NCBI GenBank assembly: GCA_025210525.1
Contig: JAOARP010000024.1
Location: forward strand, 1 to 64,000
Reading direction: 5' to 3'
Source: Marinisporobacter sp.
GTDB lineage: Bacteria; Bacillota; Clostridia; Peptostreptococcales; Thermotaleaceae
Length of the DNA stretch: 64,000 nucleotides
Shown here: positions 55,654 through 63,996 of the stretch, one piece after another
Layout of the letters: every line of letters begins with the position of its first letter
Numbering within the stretch: position 1 is the stretch's first letter
Position numbers and translations under genes: made by a program
The notes under the pieces: model-generated
What the model saw: the letters and a program-made list of their open reading frames with translations, nothing else
What the model was told of the DNA's origin: nothing
Databases searched by the model: none

Positions 55654-56982
55654 TTAACCAATACCACCGTAGATAATTCCTAAAATCAGAACAGCACCTG
55701 CTACAAAGACAAAAACATATTTAGCAAAAAAGCCCCACCATTTTCCAAGTGGTTTTGACGCACCTCGATTGACCTCAGATATTGCACGTTCTACACCGTA
55801 AATCCAGAAAAATGCAATAGCTGCTAAAAGTGCACTAAGTGGTAATAAATAGATAGTGATAAAATCTGCAAATTTTCCAAATAGATTCATATTTATATCT
55901 AGTGGAATACCGAAAACAATAGCAATGCATGCAGCGGCTATTACACCTTTTTTTCTACTAAAACCGAGGCGATCCATAAAGGCTTCCACAATTACTTCCA
56001 TTAAAACTACCTCTGTAGAAATGGCAGCAAATATGATACATAAGAAAAATGCAGTACCAAAGAAATATCCTCCACTCATTTTTGTAAAAATGTGAGGCAT
56101 AGTAATAAAAAGTAAAGGAGGACCAGCAGATACATCTAAATTGAATGCGAAGGCTGCTGGAATAATGATAAATGCTGCTAAAAAGGCTGCTGATGTATCA
56201 AAAAAAGCAGTTTGTATAGCAGAAGAAGGAATATCCTCATCTTTTTTGAGGTAACTTCCTAATACTAGCATAGCTCCGCCACCTAAAGATACAGTAAAAA
56301 ATGCTTGACCTAATGCCATAATCCAAGTAATTGGTTTTAATAAATAAGACCAATCGGGTAATAATAAATAGTTTACCCCTTCAATAGATCCCTTAAGAGA
56401 TAAGGAACGAACCATAAGTATGATAAAAATGATAAATAATGCGGGCATCATAATTTTATTCACTTTTTCAATACCTTGCTTGATGCCAAATACAACAATT
56501 GTTAATGTGATAAGAATAGCAAGGATATTCCAAGCAATACTTTGAGGATGTCCTGCAAAATTACCAAAAGCAGCATCTATGTTTATTTGATTGAATGAAC
56601 CTGATACAGCTAAAGTAAAATATTTTAATACCCATCCTACTACAACGGAATAAAATGTAAAGATTCCTGCTATTGCAATTACAGGGATACTCCCTACTAT
56701 GCTACCAAATGGAAGATTCTTTTCTTTAAATACCTTCTCAAAGGCACCAATAGGGCCTCTTTGTTGAGAACGACCAAATGCAAATTCTCCCATAAGTCCA
56801 GAGGTTCCTAGTAAGAAAACAAATACTAGATAAGGAATAAGAAAGGCTGCACCTCCAAATTGTCCTAATCGCCAAGGGAACATCCAAATATTGCCTAGAC
56901 CAATGGCAGAACCAATACAAGCTAAAATAAATCCAAGTTTACTCGTCCAAGTTTCTCTTTCTACTAAGTTTTTTGTTGTCAT
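55654..56982 (-). CDS. Neurotransmitter:sodium symporter family transporter
   Basis: The 442-residue protein has about eleven helices and the LeuT-like N-terminus: WTSKLGFILACIGSAIGLGNIWMFPW (about residues 11-36), with the unwound first helix binding Na+ and substrate. Such proteins take up amino acids (tryptophan, branched-chain and others) with sodium. ATG 56982 is used, as AAAGGA lies 11 bases before it; GTG 56991 is too close. It is preceded by a long leader with a terminator (57000-57176). Confidence 0.92.
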   Translation of the reverse strand: MTTKNLVERETWTSKLGFILACIGSAIGLGNIWMFPWRLGQFGGAAFLIPYLVFVFLLGTSGLMGEFAFGRSQQRGPIGAFEKVFKEKNLPFGSIVGSIPVIAIAGIFTFYSVVVGWVLKYFTLAVSGSFNQINIDAAFGNFAGHPQSIAWNILAILITLTIVVFGIKQGIEKVNKIMMPALFIIFIILMVRSLSLKGSIEGVNYLLLPDWSYLLKPITWIMALGQAFFTVSLGGGAMLVLGSYLKKDEDIPSSAIQTAFFDTSAAFLAAFIIIPAAFAFNLDVSAGPPLLFITMPHIFTKMSGGYFFGTAFFLCIIFAAISTEVVLMEVIVEAFMDRLGFSRKKGVIAAACIAIVFGIPLDINMNLFGKFADFITIYLLPLSALLAAIAFFWIYGVERAISEVNRGASKPLGKWWGFFAKYVFVFVAGAVLILGIIYGGIG

Positions 56983-56999
56983 GATCTTCACCGTCCTTT

Positions 57000-57176
57000 T
57001 AAAAAATAAAAAAACTTTCCATAGGAAAGTTTCAGGTATGCAAAAATAAGACCCTATATAGGGATCAACTATATTCTACCTATTCTACCTGTCCTACCTA
57101 TTTACTCAAAAATATCATATAAAGAACCTACAAAACTACGAAATATCCTACTAAGAATGGAACCTTTTTCATTATA
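57000..57176 (-). promoter_or_regulatory. Attenuator-type leader of the symporter gene with tandem repeats
   Basis: Read on the minus strand, the leader of about 165 nt contains three 9-nt direct repeats with AGGTAG (plus coordinates 57073-57081, 57082-57090 and 57091-57099), a palindrome CCCTATATAGGG (57052-57063), and a terminator: AAACTTTCC (57032-57024) with GGAAAGTTT (57020-57012), followed by TTTTATTTTTT. The layout is that of a ligand-, protein- or tRNA-dependent attenuator. It does not match the T-box, glycine or other riboswitches that I recognise. Confidence 0.6.
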
Positions 57177-57199
57177 GAAAAAATAGATAAAACTGTCAA
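57171..57199 (-). promoter_or_regulatory. Consensus promoter of the symporter gene
   Basis: On the minus strand TTGACA (57199-57194) and TATAAT (57176-57171) are 17 bp apart: a perfect sigma-A consensus. Confidence 0.93.
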
Positions 57200-57500
57200 C
57201 TGTATTTGTGGATAGAATCTTTGATTTTTTTGAAAATTAATAGTTTATCCACAGCTTTGAAAATTGATAGAACTCCCTAAATATAAAAAATGGTAGATGG
57301 TTAAACTATGAAATATAGGTTTAGGATTGTATATTTTTCAAAGTATATAGAAGCACAAGAGAAATTTAACAAAACTGATACAATTTACATGTCGAATTTA
57401 ATAAAATTAACACGAATTTAACAAAAAAAGATAAAAAATAAGGTATGATATTTAAAGATTAATAAATGATGCAAGATTAATTTGGGAGGGCAGGTATTAT
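57200..57500. other. Non-coding gap with sparse sites
   Basis: No gene is seen. One exact DnaA box lies at 57245-57253 (plus) with a near-match at 57207-57215 (minus). A TGTCGAA at 57390-57396 matches the core of a Spo0A box. No convincing sigma-A promoter for the downstream gene was found; TATGAT at 57444-57449 is a possible -10 without a well-placed -35. Confidence 0.4.
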
Positions 57501-59126
57501 ATGAAAATCTTTTTTGAATTACTTGGAGGACTAGGTTTATTTCTTTATGGTATGACCATTATGGGAGATGGATTAGAGAAGTCTGCTGGGGACAAAATGA
57601 AGAGAATTATTGAGGTGCTTACAAACAACAGAATTATGGCTGTACTTGTAGGTGGACTAGTAACTATGATTATTCAAAGTAGTAGTGCTACTACCGTAAT
57701 GGTTGTAGGATTTGTAAATGCAGGAATTATGAATTTAGTACAAGCTACAGGAGTGATCATGGGAGCAAATATTGGAACAACTGTAACAGCTCAGATTGCA
57801 TCCTTAAAATTAACAGCAATTGCGCCTATTGTAGTGGGACTAAGTGTTGGAGTATGGCTTTTTACCAGCAATAAAAAAGTAAAAAATATAGCAGAGATTT
57901 TTATAGGTTTTGGAATATTGTTTATTGGTATGGATTTTATGAAACATGCTGTAAAGCCTTTAAGAGAATATGAAGGCTTTAGAACCATGCTTCTTAGCTT
58001 TGGAAAAGGGACTTTTACAGATTCGTTAATGGCGATTTTTGCAGGATTTTTCATTACAGCAGTTGTACAAAGTAGTAGTGCTACTACAGGAATCTTAATT
58101 GCATTAGCCAGTGAAGGGTTACTTCCTATTGAAGCATCTTTACCAATCATCTTTGGTACCAATATAGGAACTTGTGTTACGGCAATGCTATCAAGTATTG
58201 GTGCAAATAGAACAGCAAAGAGAGCTGCATTCATTCACTTTATGTTTAATATATTAGGAACATTAGTATTCATGGTATTCTTCAAAAATATTACTATTCA
58301 TATTGTAAAACAGGTTACAACAGATGCAGCAAGACAGTTAGCAAATGCCCATACATTATTTAATATTTCAAATACATTATTATTATTACCTTTTGCAGGA
58401 ATGCTTGTAAATTTAGCAAATAGAGTACTTCCTATGAAGGATTTTGAGATGACAGACCAAAGAGGAATTCAATATCTTGATGAGAGGATGTTAGAAACTC
58501 CGTCCGTTGCTATTATTCAGGTAATTAAAGAAACATTAAATATGGGTAAATTAGCTTTAGAAAGCTATGAAAAATCAATGGAAGCATTTTTAGAAAATAG
58601 TGAAAAAATAGCTAATGAAACCTTCAAAATAGAAAAAGTAATCAATAGTATGGAAAGAGAGATTGCTGAATATTTAGTAAAGCTTTCAAATACAAATCTT
58701 TCTGCGAAACAGCATGAGATTGTAAATGGATTATTTAATACCATTAATGATATTGAAAGAGTTGGAGATCATGCAGACAATTTAGCAGAGCTTGCTATTT
58801 ATCGAGTTGATAATAAATTAAACTTTAGTGAACAAGCTACAGAAGAATTAAAGTCTATGCATGAGCGTGTAGTAAAATCTTATAATCAAGCAATCTATGC
58901 TTTAAAAACAGGAGACTTAAATATGGCTAGAAAAATTCTTGAAAGAGAAGGAGAGATTGACCATATGGAAAAATCTCTTAGAGCTAGCCACATTGAAAGA
59001 TTGAATAAACAACTTTGTACACCGAAATCAGGAATTGTATTCTTAGATATTATCAGTAATTTAGAAAGAATAGCAGACCATGCGTCTAATATAGCTTTAG
59101 CAGTAATGAGCACAACAGAAAAATAA
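57501..59126 (+). CDS. Na/Pi cotransporter family protein with PhoU-like domain
   Basis: The 541-residue protein has two inverted membrane repeats, each containing the QSSSATT motif (about residues 59-65 and 190-196) of sodium-phosphate cotransporters. The C-terminal, Glu-rich helical PhoU-like region (about 345-540) contains the signature segments NDIERVGDHADNLAEL and LERIADHASNIA. It may move phosphate in or out, or control local phosphate; the physiological direction is not known. AATTTGGGAGGG precedes the start. Terminator follows. Confidence 0.92.
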   Translation: MKIFFELLGGLGLFLYGMTIMGDGLEKSAGDKMKRIIEVLTNNRIMAVLVGGLVTMIIQSSSATTVMVVGFVNAGIMNLVQATGVIMGANIGTTVTAQIASLKLTAIAPIVVGLSVGVWLFTSNKKVKNIAEIFIGFGILFIGMDFMKHAVKPLREYEGFRTMLLSFGKGTFTDSLMAIFAGFFITAVVQSSSATTGILIALASEGLLPIEASLPIIFGTNIGTCVTAMLSSIGANRTAKRAAFIHFMFNILGTLVFMVFFKNITIHIVKQVTTDAARQLANAHTLFNISNTLLLLPFAGMLVNLANRVLPMKDFEMTDQRGIQYLDERMLETPSVAIIQVIKETLNMGKLALESYEKSMEAFLENSEKIANETFKIEKVINSMEREIAEYLVKLSNTNLSAKQHEIVNGLFNTINDIERVGDHADNLAELAIYRVDNKLNFSEQATEELKSMHERVVKSYNQAIYALKTGDLNMARKILEREGEIDHMEKSLRASHIERLNKQLCTPKSGIVFLDIISNLERIADHASNIALAVMSTTEK

Positions 59127-59131
59127 CATGC

Positions 59132-59164
59132 AAAAGAGGATGAGTAGATCATTCTCTTTTTTTT
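59132..59164 (+). terminator. Terminator of the Na/Pi gene
   Basis: AAAAGAGGATGA (59132-59143) pairs with TCATTCTCTTTT (59149-59160) with one G-U pair, then T4. Confidence 0.93.
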
Positions 59165-59238
59165 ATGAAAAGATGGAACTTTTTATAAAAAGCTGCGTCT
59201 AAAAAATATGAAAAGAAAAATCAAAGGAGAGATTTATA

Positions 59239-60279
59239 ATGAAATTAAAAAAAATAATAGGGATAACACTAATGGGAGTGACTTTAGTATCGAGTATGCT
59301 TCCTGTATTTGCAGAATATAATCCAGATAAAGTAGTAACAGGACCCATTACAACCTTGAGTATACCACAAGACTCTTTTAGAGGACTTCATATGAATGTT
59401 GTCATAAATGATAAGGGACTTAATCCACAGGATACAAAAGTTTATATGAAAGAAGACGGAGTTACAATGATTCCACTTAGATTAATTTCTGAAGCCTTAG
59501 GATATGAAGTAAAATGGAATAATGAAAAGAGAGCAATCGAACTTACAAAGGGACCGCAATGGATTATGGTCAAAGGAGAAGTTGATGAATATACTTTTGG
59601 AAAGACGGCTCCAGTTTCTCTTGGAACTATACCAGAAATTAAAGATGGAAGAACTTATGTGCCATTAAATTTTATAACAGATTTATTAAGATTAGAAGTG
59701 ATGAGGGATGAAACAGGAACTATACATATCAATAGTCAGCGTCAGGTAGAAAAATCACTATTATATACAGATGGACAAATTATTGAGATTCAAAGAATCG
59801 ATGGAAATACGAGAATTCTTGTGGAAGGAATAAAAAAAGGTGAAGGATATGCTTCTATTATTTTAAATATAAATGAAGAGACTATAATACAAGACCCTAT
59901 AGATGGTGAAGAAATTTTAGTAAAAGATTTGAAAAAGGGAGATCAGATTAGAGCTTTCTATGGTCCAGCAGTAACAAGGAGCTTACCACCTATTGGAAAG
60001 GCTGAAAAAATAGAAGTAATCAGGAGTGCAGCCGTATTAGATGGAGAAATTACTAATATTCAAATGGATGATAAAAATACTAAAGTTCTTGTTGGAAGTA
60101 TGACAGATGGGGTTATGTTAATTCTTGACGATAAGACAAAAATAGTTACAAAAGATAATGAAGAGAGAACTATAAGGGATTTAAAAAAAGGTATGAAGAT
60201 TACAGCTTATCATGATCAAGTGATGACTATGAGTATTCCGGGGATGACTGGAGCAAAAAAGATTATTATAAAGGAATAG
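59239..60279 (+). CDS. Exported protein with copper-amine-oxidase-N domain
   Basis: The 346-residue protein has a signal peptide ending near AVFA/E (VFAEYN, about residue 26). A CuAO-N-like domain (about 50-165) carries MIPLRLISEALGYEVKWNNEKRAIEL and the YVPLNFITDLL repeat. After that lie two similar beta-rich segments with the patterns EIQRIDGNTRILV and NIQMDDKNTKVLVG (about 180-345). No catalytic residues are apparent. It is likely a cell-surface protein. AAAGGAGAG precedes the start; a terminator follows. Confidence 0.85.
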   Translation: MKLKKIIGITLMGVTLVSSMLPVFAEYNPDKVVTGPITTLSIPQDSFRGLHMNVVINDKGLNPQDTKVYMKEDGVTMIPLRLISEALGYEVKWNNEKRAIELTKGPQWIMVKGEVDEYTFGKTAPVSLGTIPEIKDGRTYVPLNFITDLLRLEVMRDETGTIHINSQRQVEKSLLYTDGQIIEIQRIDGNTRILVEGIKKGEGYASIILNINEETIIQDPIDGEEILVKDLKKGDQIRAFYGPAVTRSLPPIGKAEKIEVIRSAAVLDGEITNIQMDDKNTKVLVGSMTDGVMLILDDKTKIVTKDNEERTIRDLKKGMKITAYHDQVMTMSIPGMTGAKKIIIKE

Positions 60280-60295
60280 AGATTTTAATAGATAG

Positions 60296-60327
60296 AAAAG
60301 AGTATGGCCTAGGTCATATTCTTTTTT
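60296..60327 (+). terminator. Terminator of the CuAO-N gene
   Basis: AAAAGAGTATG (60296-60306) pairs with CATATTCTTTT (60315-60325) with one G-U pair, then TT. Confidence 0.87.
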
Positions 60328-60365
60328 CTATTTATATAGTACATTTTAAAAATCAGAGAAAAGTA

Positions 60366-60400
60366 GTGAAAACTCCTATAAAAATTTGATATAATCAAAT
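60366..60400 (+). promoter_or_regulatory. Promoter and palindrome before the 5'-nucleotidase gene
   Basis: TATAAT (60390-60395) has a poor -35 (GTGAAA 60366-60371, 18-bp spacer). The -10 lies inside a perfect palindrome, ATTTGAT-ATA-ATCAAAT (60384-60400), so a repressor binding there could control the promoter. Confidence 0.5.
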
Positions 60401-60435
60401 AGTAAATAATATTTTTATAAAGGGAGGATTTAATA

Positions 60436-62169
60436 ATGAAAAAAGTAACCGGTATCATATTAAGTGTTTTAATGGTATTTACTTTATGTTTCCAAATTGC
60501 GACTGTAGATGTACATGCTGCTGCAGAAAAGGAAATCGTTTTATTTCACACAAATGATACGCATGCAAGAGTAGAAGAAGGTAAATATGCAGGAATGGGC
60601 TTTGCAAAAATTGCTACATACATAAAAGAACAAAAGGCAAAAAATCCAAACATGTTAGTAGTAGATGCTGGAGATACATTCCATGGACAAACGATTGCTA
60701 CATTAGTTAAGGGAGAAAGTATTGTGAAAATCATGAATCAGATTGGCTATGATGCTATGGCTGCAGGAAATCATGATTTTGATTATGGAAAGGATCGATT
60801 AGTAGAATTAGCAGGAATGACAAATTTCCCAGTTTTAGCTTCAAATGTTAAAAAAGAAGATGGAACAAGTTTACTAAAAGATTATATTATCAAAGAGGTA
60901 GATGGAGTTAAATTTGGTATATTTGGACTTTCAACACCAGAAACTGCTTATATGACCCATCCTAAAAATGTAGAGGGAATCACTTTTGCTGACCCTATAA
61001 AAGAAGCAAAGAAAATGGTTGAAGAATTAAAAGGAAAAGCAGATGTTATTGTTGTCTTAGGACATATAGGATTAGATGAAAGCAGTAAGGTTACTAGTGA
61101 AAAAATAATAAAAGAAGTAGAAGGAATAGATGTTTTTGTAGATGGTCATAGTCATACAACATTAGAAAAAGGTAAATTAGTAGGAAATACTTTAATTGTA
61201 AGTACAGGAGAATATGATAAAAACCTTGGAAAGGTTACTTTAAAATTTGCTGATACTAAATTAGTATCTAAAGAAGCAAGCTTACTTTCTAAGGAAGAAG
61301 CAGCGAATATAGCGGAGGATCAAGAGGTTGTAAAGGTTGTTACAGATATTAAAGAAAGCCAAAAGAAAGTATTAAGTGAAGTAGTAGGAAAAACAAGTGT
61401 TGTATTAGATGGGGAAAGAGAACATGTAAGAACAGGAGAAACAAACCTAGGAAATTTAATTACAGATGCTATGATTGATTTAACAAAGGCTGAAGTAGCT
61501 ATTACAAACGGTGGTGGAATCAGAGCTTCTATCAATAAAGGAGAAATTACTAAAGAAGAAATCATTACAGTTCTTCCATTTGGAAACTATATTGTTACAA
61601 AAAACTTAACAGGTAAGCAAATATTAGCAGCACTAGAGCATGGAACAGATTCTGCTCCAGAACCAAAGGGAGCATATCCACATGTAGCTGGAATGACTTA
61701 TAAAGTCGATGCAAATAAACCTGCTGGAAATAGAGTCTGTGATGTAATGGTAAATGGAAAGCCATTAAAGCTGGAAAGAAGTTATCTAGTGGCTACAAAT
61801 GATTTTATGGCTGCTGGTGGAGATAACTATACAATGTTTAAAGATGCTCCTGTATTAATAGAATATAGTGCATTAGATGAAGCATTAATTGCATACATGG
61901 AGAAATTAGGAGAAGTTGCTCCTAAGAAAGAAGGAAGAAGTACATTTATTGCAAAAACAGAAGCTGCTAAAGAAGAAGCAAAAGTACCTGCAACAAAAAT
62001 AGTAGCTGCAAAAACTGCTACTGCTACATATACTGTAAAATCAGGAGACGTTCTTTGGAAGATTGCAGAAAAATATAAAATGACTTGGGAAAAACTAGCT
62101 GAGTCAAATGGATTAAAAAATCCAAACCTTATTGTAACAGGACAACAATTAGTAGTACCAGCTAACTAA
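60436..62169 (+). CDS. Exported 5'-nucleotidase/UshA-like protein with C-terminal LysM
   Basis: The 577-residue protein has a signal peptide (about 1-31). The metallophosphatase domain has LFHTNDTHARVEEG (about 36-49), DAGDTFHGQ, GNHDFDYG, VVLGHIGLDE and GHSHTTLE. The 5'-nucleotidase C-terminal domain (about 290-500) has TNGGGIRASINKGEIT. A LysM domain at about 531-577 (YTVKSGDVLWKIAEKY) for peptidoglycan anchoring completes the protein. It would hydrolyse extracellular nucleotides or UDP-sugars to salvage phosphate and nucleosides. All metal ligands look intact. A terminator with a very long stem follows. Confidence 0.92.
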   Translation: MKKVTGIILSVLMVFTLCFQIATVDVHAAAEKEIVLFHTNDTHARVEEGKYAGMGFAKIATYIKEQKAKNPNMLVVDAGDTFHGQTIATLVKGESIVKIMNQIGYDAMAAGNHDFDYGKDRLVELAGMTNFPVLASNVKKEDGTSLLKDYIIKEVDGVKFGIFGLSTPETAYMTHPKNVEGITFADPIKEAKKMVEELKGKADVIVVLGHIGLDESSKVTSEKIIKEVEGIDVFVDGHSHTTLEKGKLVGNTLIVSTGEYDKNLGKVTLKFADTKLVSKEASLLSKEEAANIAEDQEVVKVVTDIKESQKKVLSEVVGKTSVVLDGEREHVRTGETNLGNLITDAMIDLTKAEVAITNGGGIRASINKGEITKEEIITVLPFGNYIVTKNLTGKQILAALEHGTDSAPEPKGAYPHVAGMTYKVDANKPAGNRVCDVMVNGKPLKLERSYLVATNDFMAAGGDNYTMFKDAPVLIEYSALDEALIAYMEKLGEVAPKKEGRSTFIAKTEAAKEEAKVPATKIVAAKTATATYTVKSGDVLWKIAEKYKMTWEKLAESNGLKNPNLIVTGQQLVVPAN

Positions 62170-62187
62170 TTAAAAAAATCATATAGG

Positions 62188-62233
62188 AATATTAAACAAC
62201 CCACGATTTAAAAATCGTGGGTTGTTTGATATT
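62188..62233 (+). terminator. Long hairpin after the 5'-nucleotidase gene
   Basis: AAACAACCCACGATTT (62194-62209) pairs perfectly with 62212-62227, and the stem extends outward with one G-U pair to about 62188/62233. It is followed by an AT-rich stretch with T runs, not a clean U tract; it is a strong end or processing barrier. Confidence 0.7.
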
Positions 62234-62275
62234 TATTTATAAATTACGACAAGAAAATACATATTTCACAAAGAA

Positions 62276-62312
62276 AAGATATTAATATATAAAATATATA
62301 GTTTAATATCTT
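62276..62312 (+). other. AT-rich hairpin upstream of the Spo0E-MEDS gene
   Basis: AAGATATTAA (62276-62285) pairs with TTAATATCTT (62303-62312), with an inner alternating AT stretch. It lies about 60 bp before the start codon and may be an operator or part of the leader. Confidence 0.4.
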
Positions 62313-62370
62313 CCTCTGCTTTTCATGGAAAAGGATGGGGATATAAATTTAATAAGGGGGGGATTATAAC

Positions 62371-63114
62371 TTGAAAAGCTATGATGCAACAACTAAGCTG
62401 TGTGGTGCTAGAAAGTGTGTAAAAAAAGAAATAGAAGTCATTCGAAAAAAATTAAATAATCTAGTAGTAGAAAAAAATGAAGATTTATTGGACCCAGAGG
62501 TTCTTAAATTAAGTGAAGAGCTAGATGAATTAATTGTCAAATATAATAGAACACATAAAAAAGATTGTATAATAAATTTATACAATATATCGGGTATTCA
62601 TTCCACTTTTTATTACTATGGTGAAAATCATCTTTTTACAAATATGATTCAATATATTGATCATGGAATTAAAAATAAAGAAATTATCCATATTTCTATG
62701 AAGCCAGAGTTATATGATAAATTATTAAAATTTTTAAGTACTTTTGAAATACCACAGGAGCATATAAAATTTTATCCTGTAAAAGAATTAATCTTGAGCA
62801 ATAAAACGGGTGGATTAGATGGATTAAAAAAGAAAGTAGCAGTATGTACTAAAGAAGCATTAGAAAAGGGGTATGGTGGAATACGTTGGATTGGTCAGCC
62901 TACCTATGCTATACAGGAAACTTCTAAGGATGATTTTTTAAGTTGGGAAATAAACCTAACAGAAGCTTTACAAAATACAAAGGTTTCACTTATTTGTATT
63001 TATGATTATTATGATTATATAAATGATAAAAAAGTTATTGATGAACGTGTAATCAATGAATCCTTGAATACTCATTCCCATGTTTTAAATAAATTTTATT
63101 TAGAAAATATATGA
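62371..63114 (+). CDS. Spo0E-MEDS fusion protein
   Basis: The 247-residue protein has an N-terminal Spo0E-like helical hairpin (about 17-60) with the signature SEELDELIVKY at residues 48-58. A MEDS domain (about 74-240) follows, recognisable by HSTFYYYGENHLFTNMIQYIDHGI, the GIRWIGQPTYA and the ICIYDYYDY segment. MEDS domains (found in DcmR-type regulators) are sensory; Spo0E domains dephosphorylate Spo0A~P. Together they suggest a sensor-controlled phosphatase acting on sporulation or other response regulators. Cys11 and Cys16 precede the hairpin. Start is TTG at 62371, behind AAGGGGGGG. Confidence 0.82.
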   Translation: MKSYDATTKLCGARKCVKKEIEVIRKKLNNLVVEKNEDLLDPEVLKLSEELDELIVKYNRTHKKDCIINLYNISGIHSTFYYYGENHLFTNMIQYIDHGIKNKEIIHISMKPELYDKLLKFLSTFEIPQEHIKFYPVKELILSNKTGGLDGLKKKVAVCTKEALEKGYGGIRWIGQPTYAIQETSKDDFLSWEINLTEALQNTKVSLICIYDYYDYINDKKVIDERVINESLNTHSHVLNKFYLENI

Positions 63115-63187
63115 ATTATTGACTTTTTGAGGATTTATGAGGGGAACAATAAAATTGCTTATGTACCCCTATATGTCCTTTTTATTT

Positions 63188-63922
63188 CTAAATATTGATA
63201 GGTGGATATTTTTTAGTAGGTGCAAGCCAAACTTCACCACTTCCAGTAAAGGTTTGTAAATATCCTTCTTTTTTAGATTTTTCTATTTTTGTTTCAATAT
63301 CTCCTCTTATAACAATTGCTAAACTGCCATCAACTTTTAATGTATCGTTATTCAACTCATAGATTAAAACTTCATCAAATGGAATATAACTTTCTAAAAT
63401 AGCAATACCACTTCCGCTTAATTTTGGTTGCCTAAAGCCGTCTGCTGTTAGTAGTCCTACTGCAGCATCTTTATTTACATGTACAGAAACTTCCATACTG
63501 TCTTCACAGCAATAGAACATTCCATCACCTAAAATAAGCGTTTCATCTGATAATTCTAGCATATAAAAATATTTATAAGAAGGGTCTAAATAGATTTCAC
63601 CGTGTTTCCCTGAATACCTAGATGTAAAAGATGCTTCCCCTGTGCCTACACTTTTGAAAAAACCTTTCGATGGTGATGGAGCATTTTGTTGAATATCAAT
63701 TTGAATTGGACCTTTCATGAATTGCAAATCCCCAGGTTGTACTAAAACGCCACTATCCTTTAGCTGAATTCGAACTTGTCTTAATTTTTCTTTTCTATAT
63801 GTTTCTTCAAGCATATGTACTTTCCTAGGTTTTATATATTCTATTATTTCAAAAACGGTACCATTTTTACTTATGGATTGATCGATTACTTTTACAGCAT
63901 TTGAAAAATCTGGATTAAACAT
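63188..63922 (-). CDS. AIM24 family protein
   Basis: The 244-residue protein is predicted beta-rich with the AIM24 (TIGR00266-like) pattern: QVRIQLKDSGVLVQPGDLQFMKGPIQI, later FYCCEDSMEVSVHVNKDAAVG and FTGSGEVWLAPT at the end. Bacterial members have no settled function; some are near stress or membrane genes. ATG 63922 follows AAAGGAGGATTTTATC on the minus strand. It is convergent with the Spo0E-MEDS gene. Confidence 0.88.
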   Translation of the reverse strand: MFNPDFSNAVKVIDQSISKNGTVFEIIEYIKPRKVHMLEETYRKEKLRQVRIQLKDSGVLVQPGDLQFMKGPIQIDIQQNAPSPSKGFFKSVGTGEASFTSRYSGKHGEIYLDPSYKYFYMLELSDETLILGDGMFYCCEDSMEVSVHVNKDAAVGLLTADGFRQPKLSGSGIAILESYIPFDEVLIYELNNDTLKVDGSLAIVIRGDIETKIEKSKKEGYLQTFTGSGEVWLAPTKKYPPINI

Positions 63923-63967
63923 GATAAAATCCTCCTTTTATTTTATAAGCATGGTTCTTCTAAGATT

Positions 63968-63996
63968 ATTGTAAAGAATAATTTAAAATATAGCAA
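63968..63996 (-). promoter_or_regulatory. Promoter of the AIM24 gene
   Basis: On the minus strand TTGCTA (63996-63991) and TACAAT (63973-63968) are 17 bp apart, about 45 bp upstream of the start codon. Confidence 0.62.

Noticed and set aside
57052..57099. TRAP-binding site in the symporter leader
   Set aside because: UAG/GAG triplets are present but spacing varies from one to six bases, unlike the regular two to three of TRAP targets; kept only as an unknown leader.
57000..57176. T-box in the symporter leader
   Set aside because: No TGGNACCGCG sequence or specifier loop was found.
63140..63170. AGGGG/CCCCT stem between the Spo0E-MEDS and AIM24 genes
   Set aside because: Loop of 21 bases and poor internal pairing; not convincing as a terminator.
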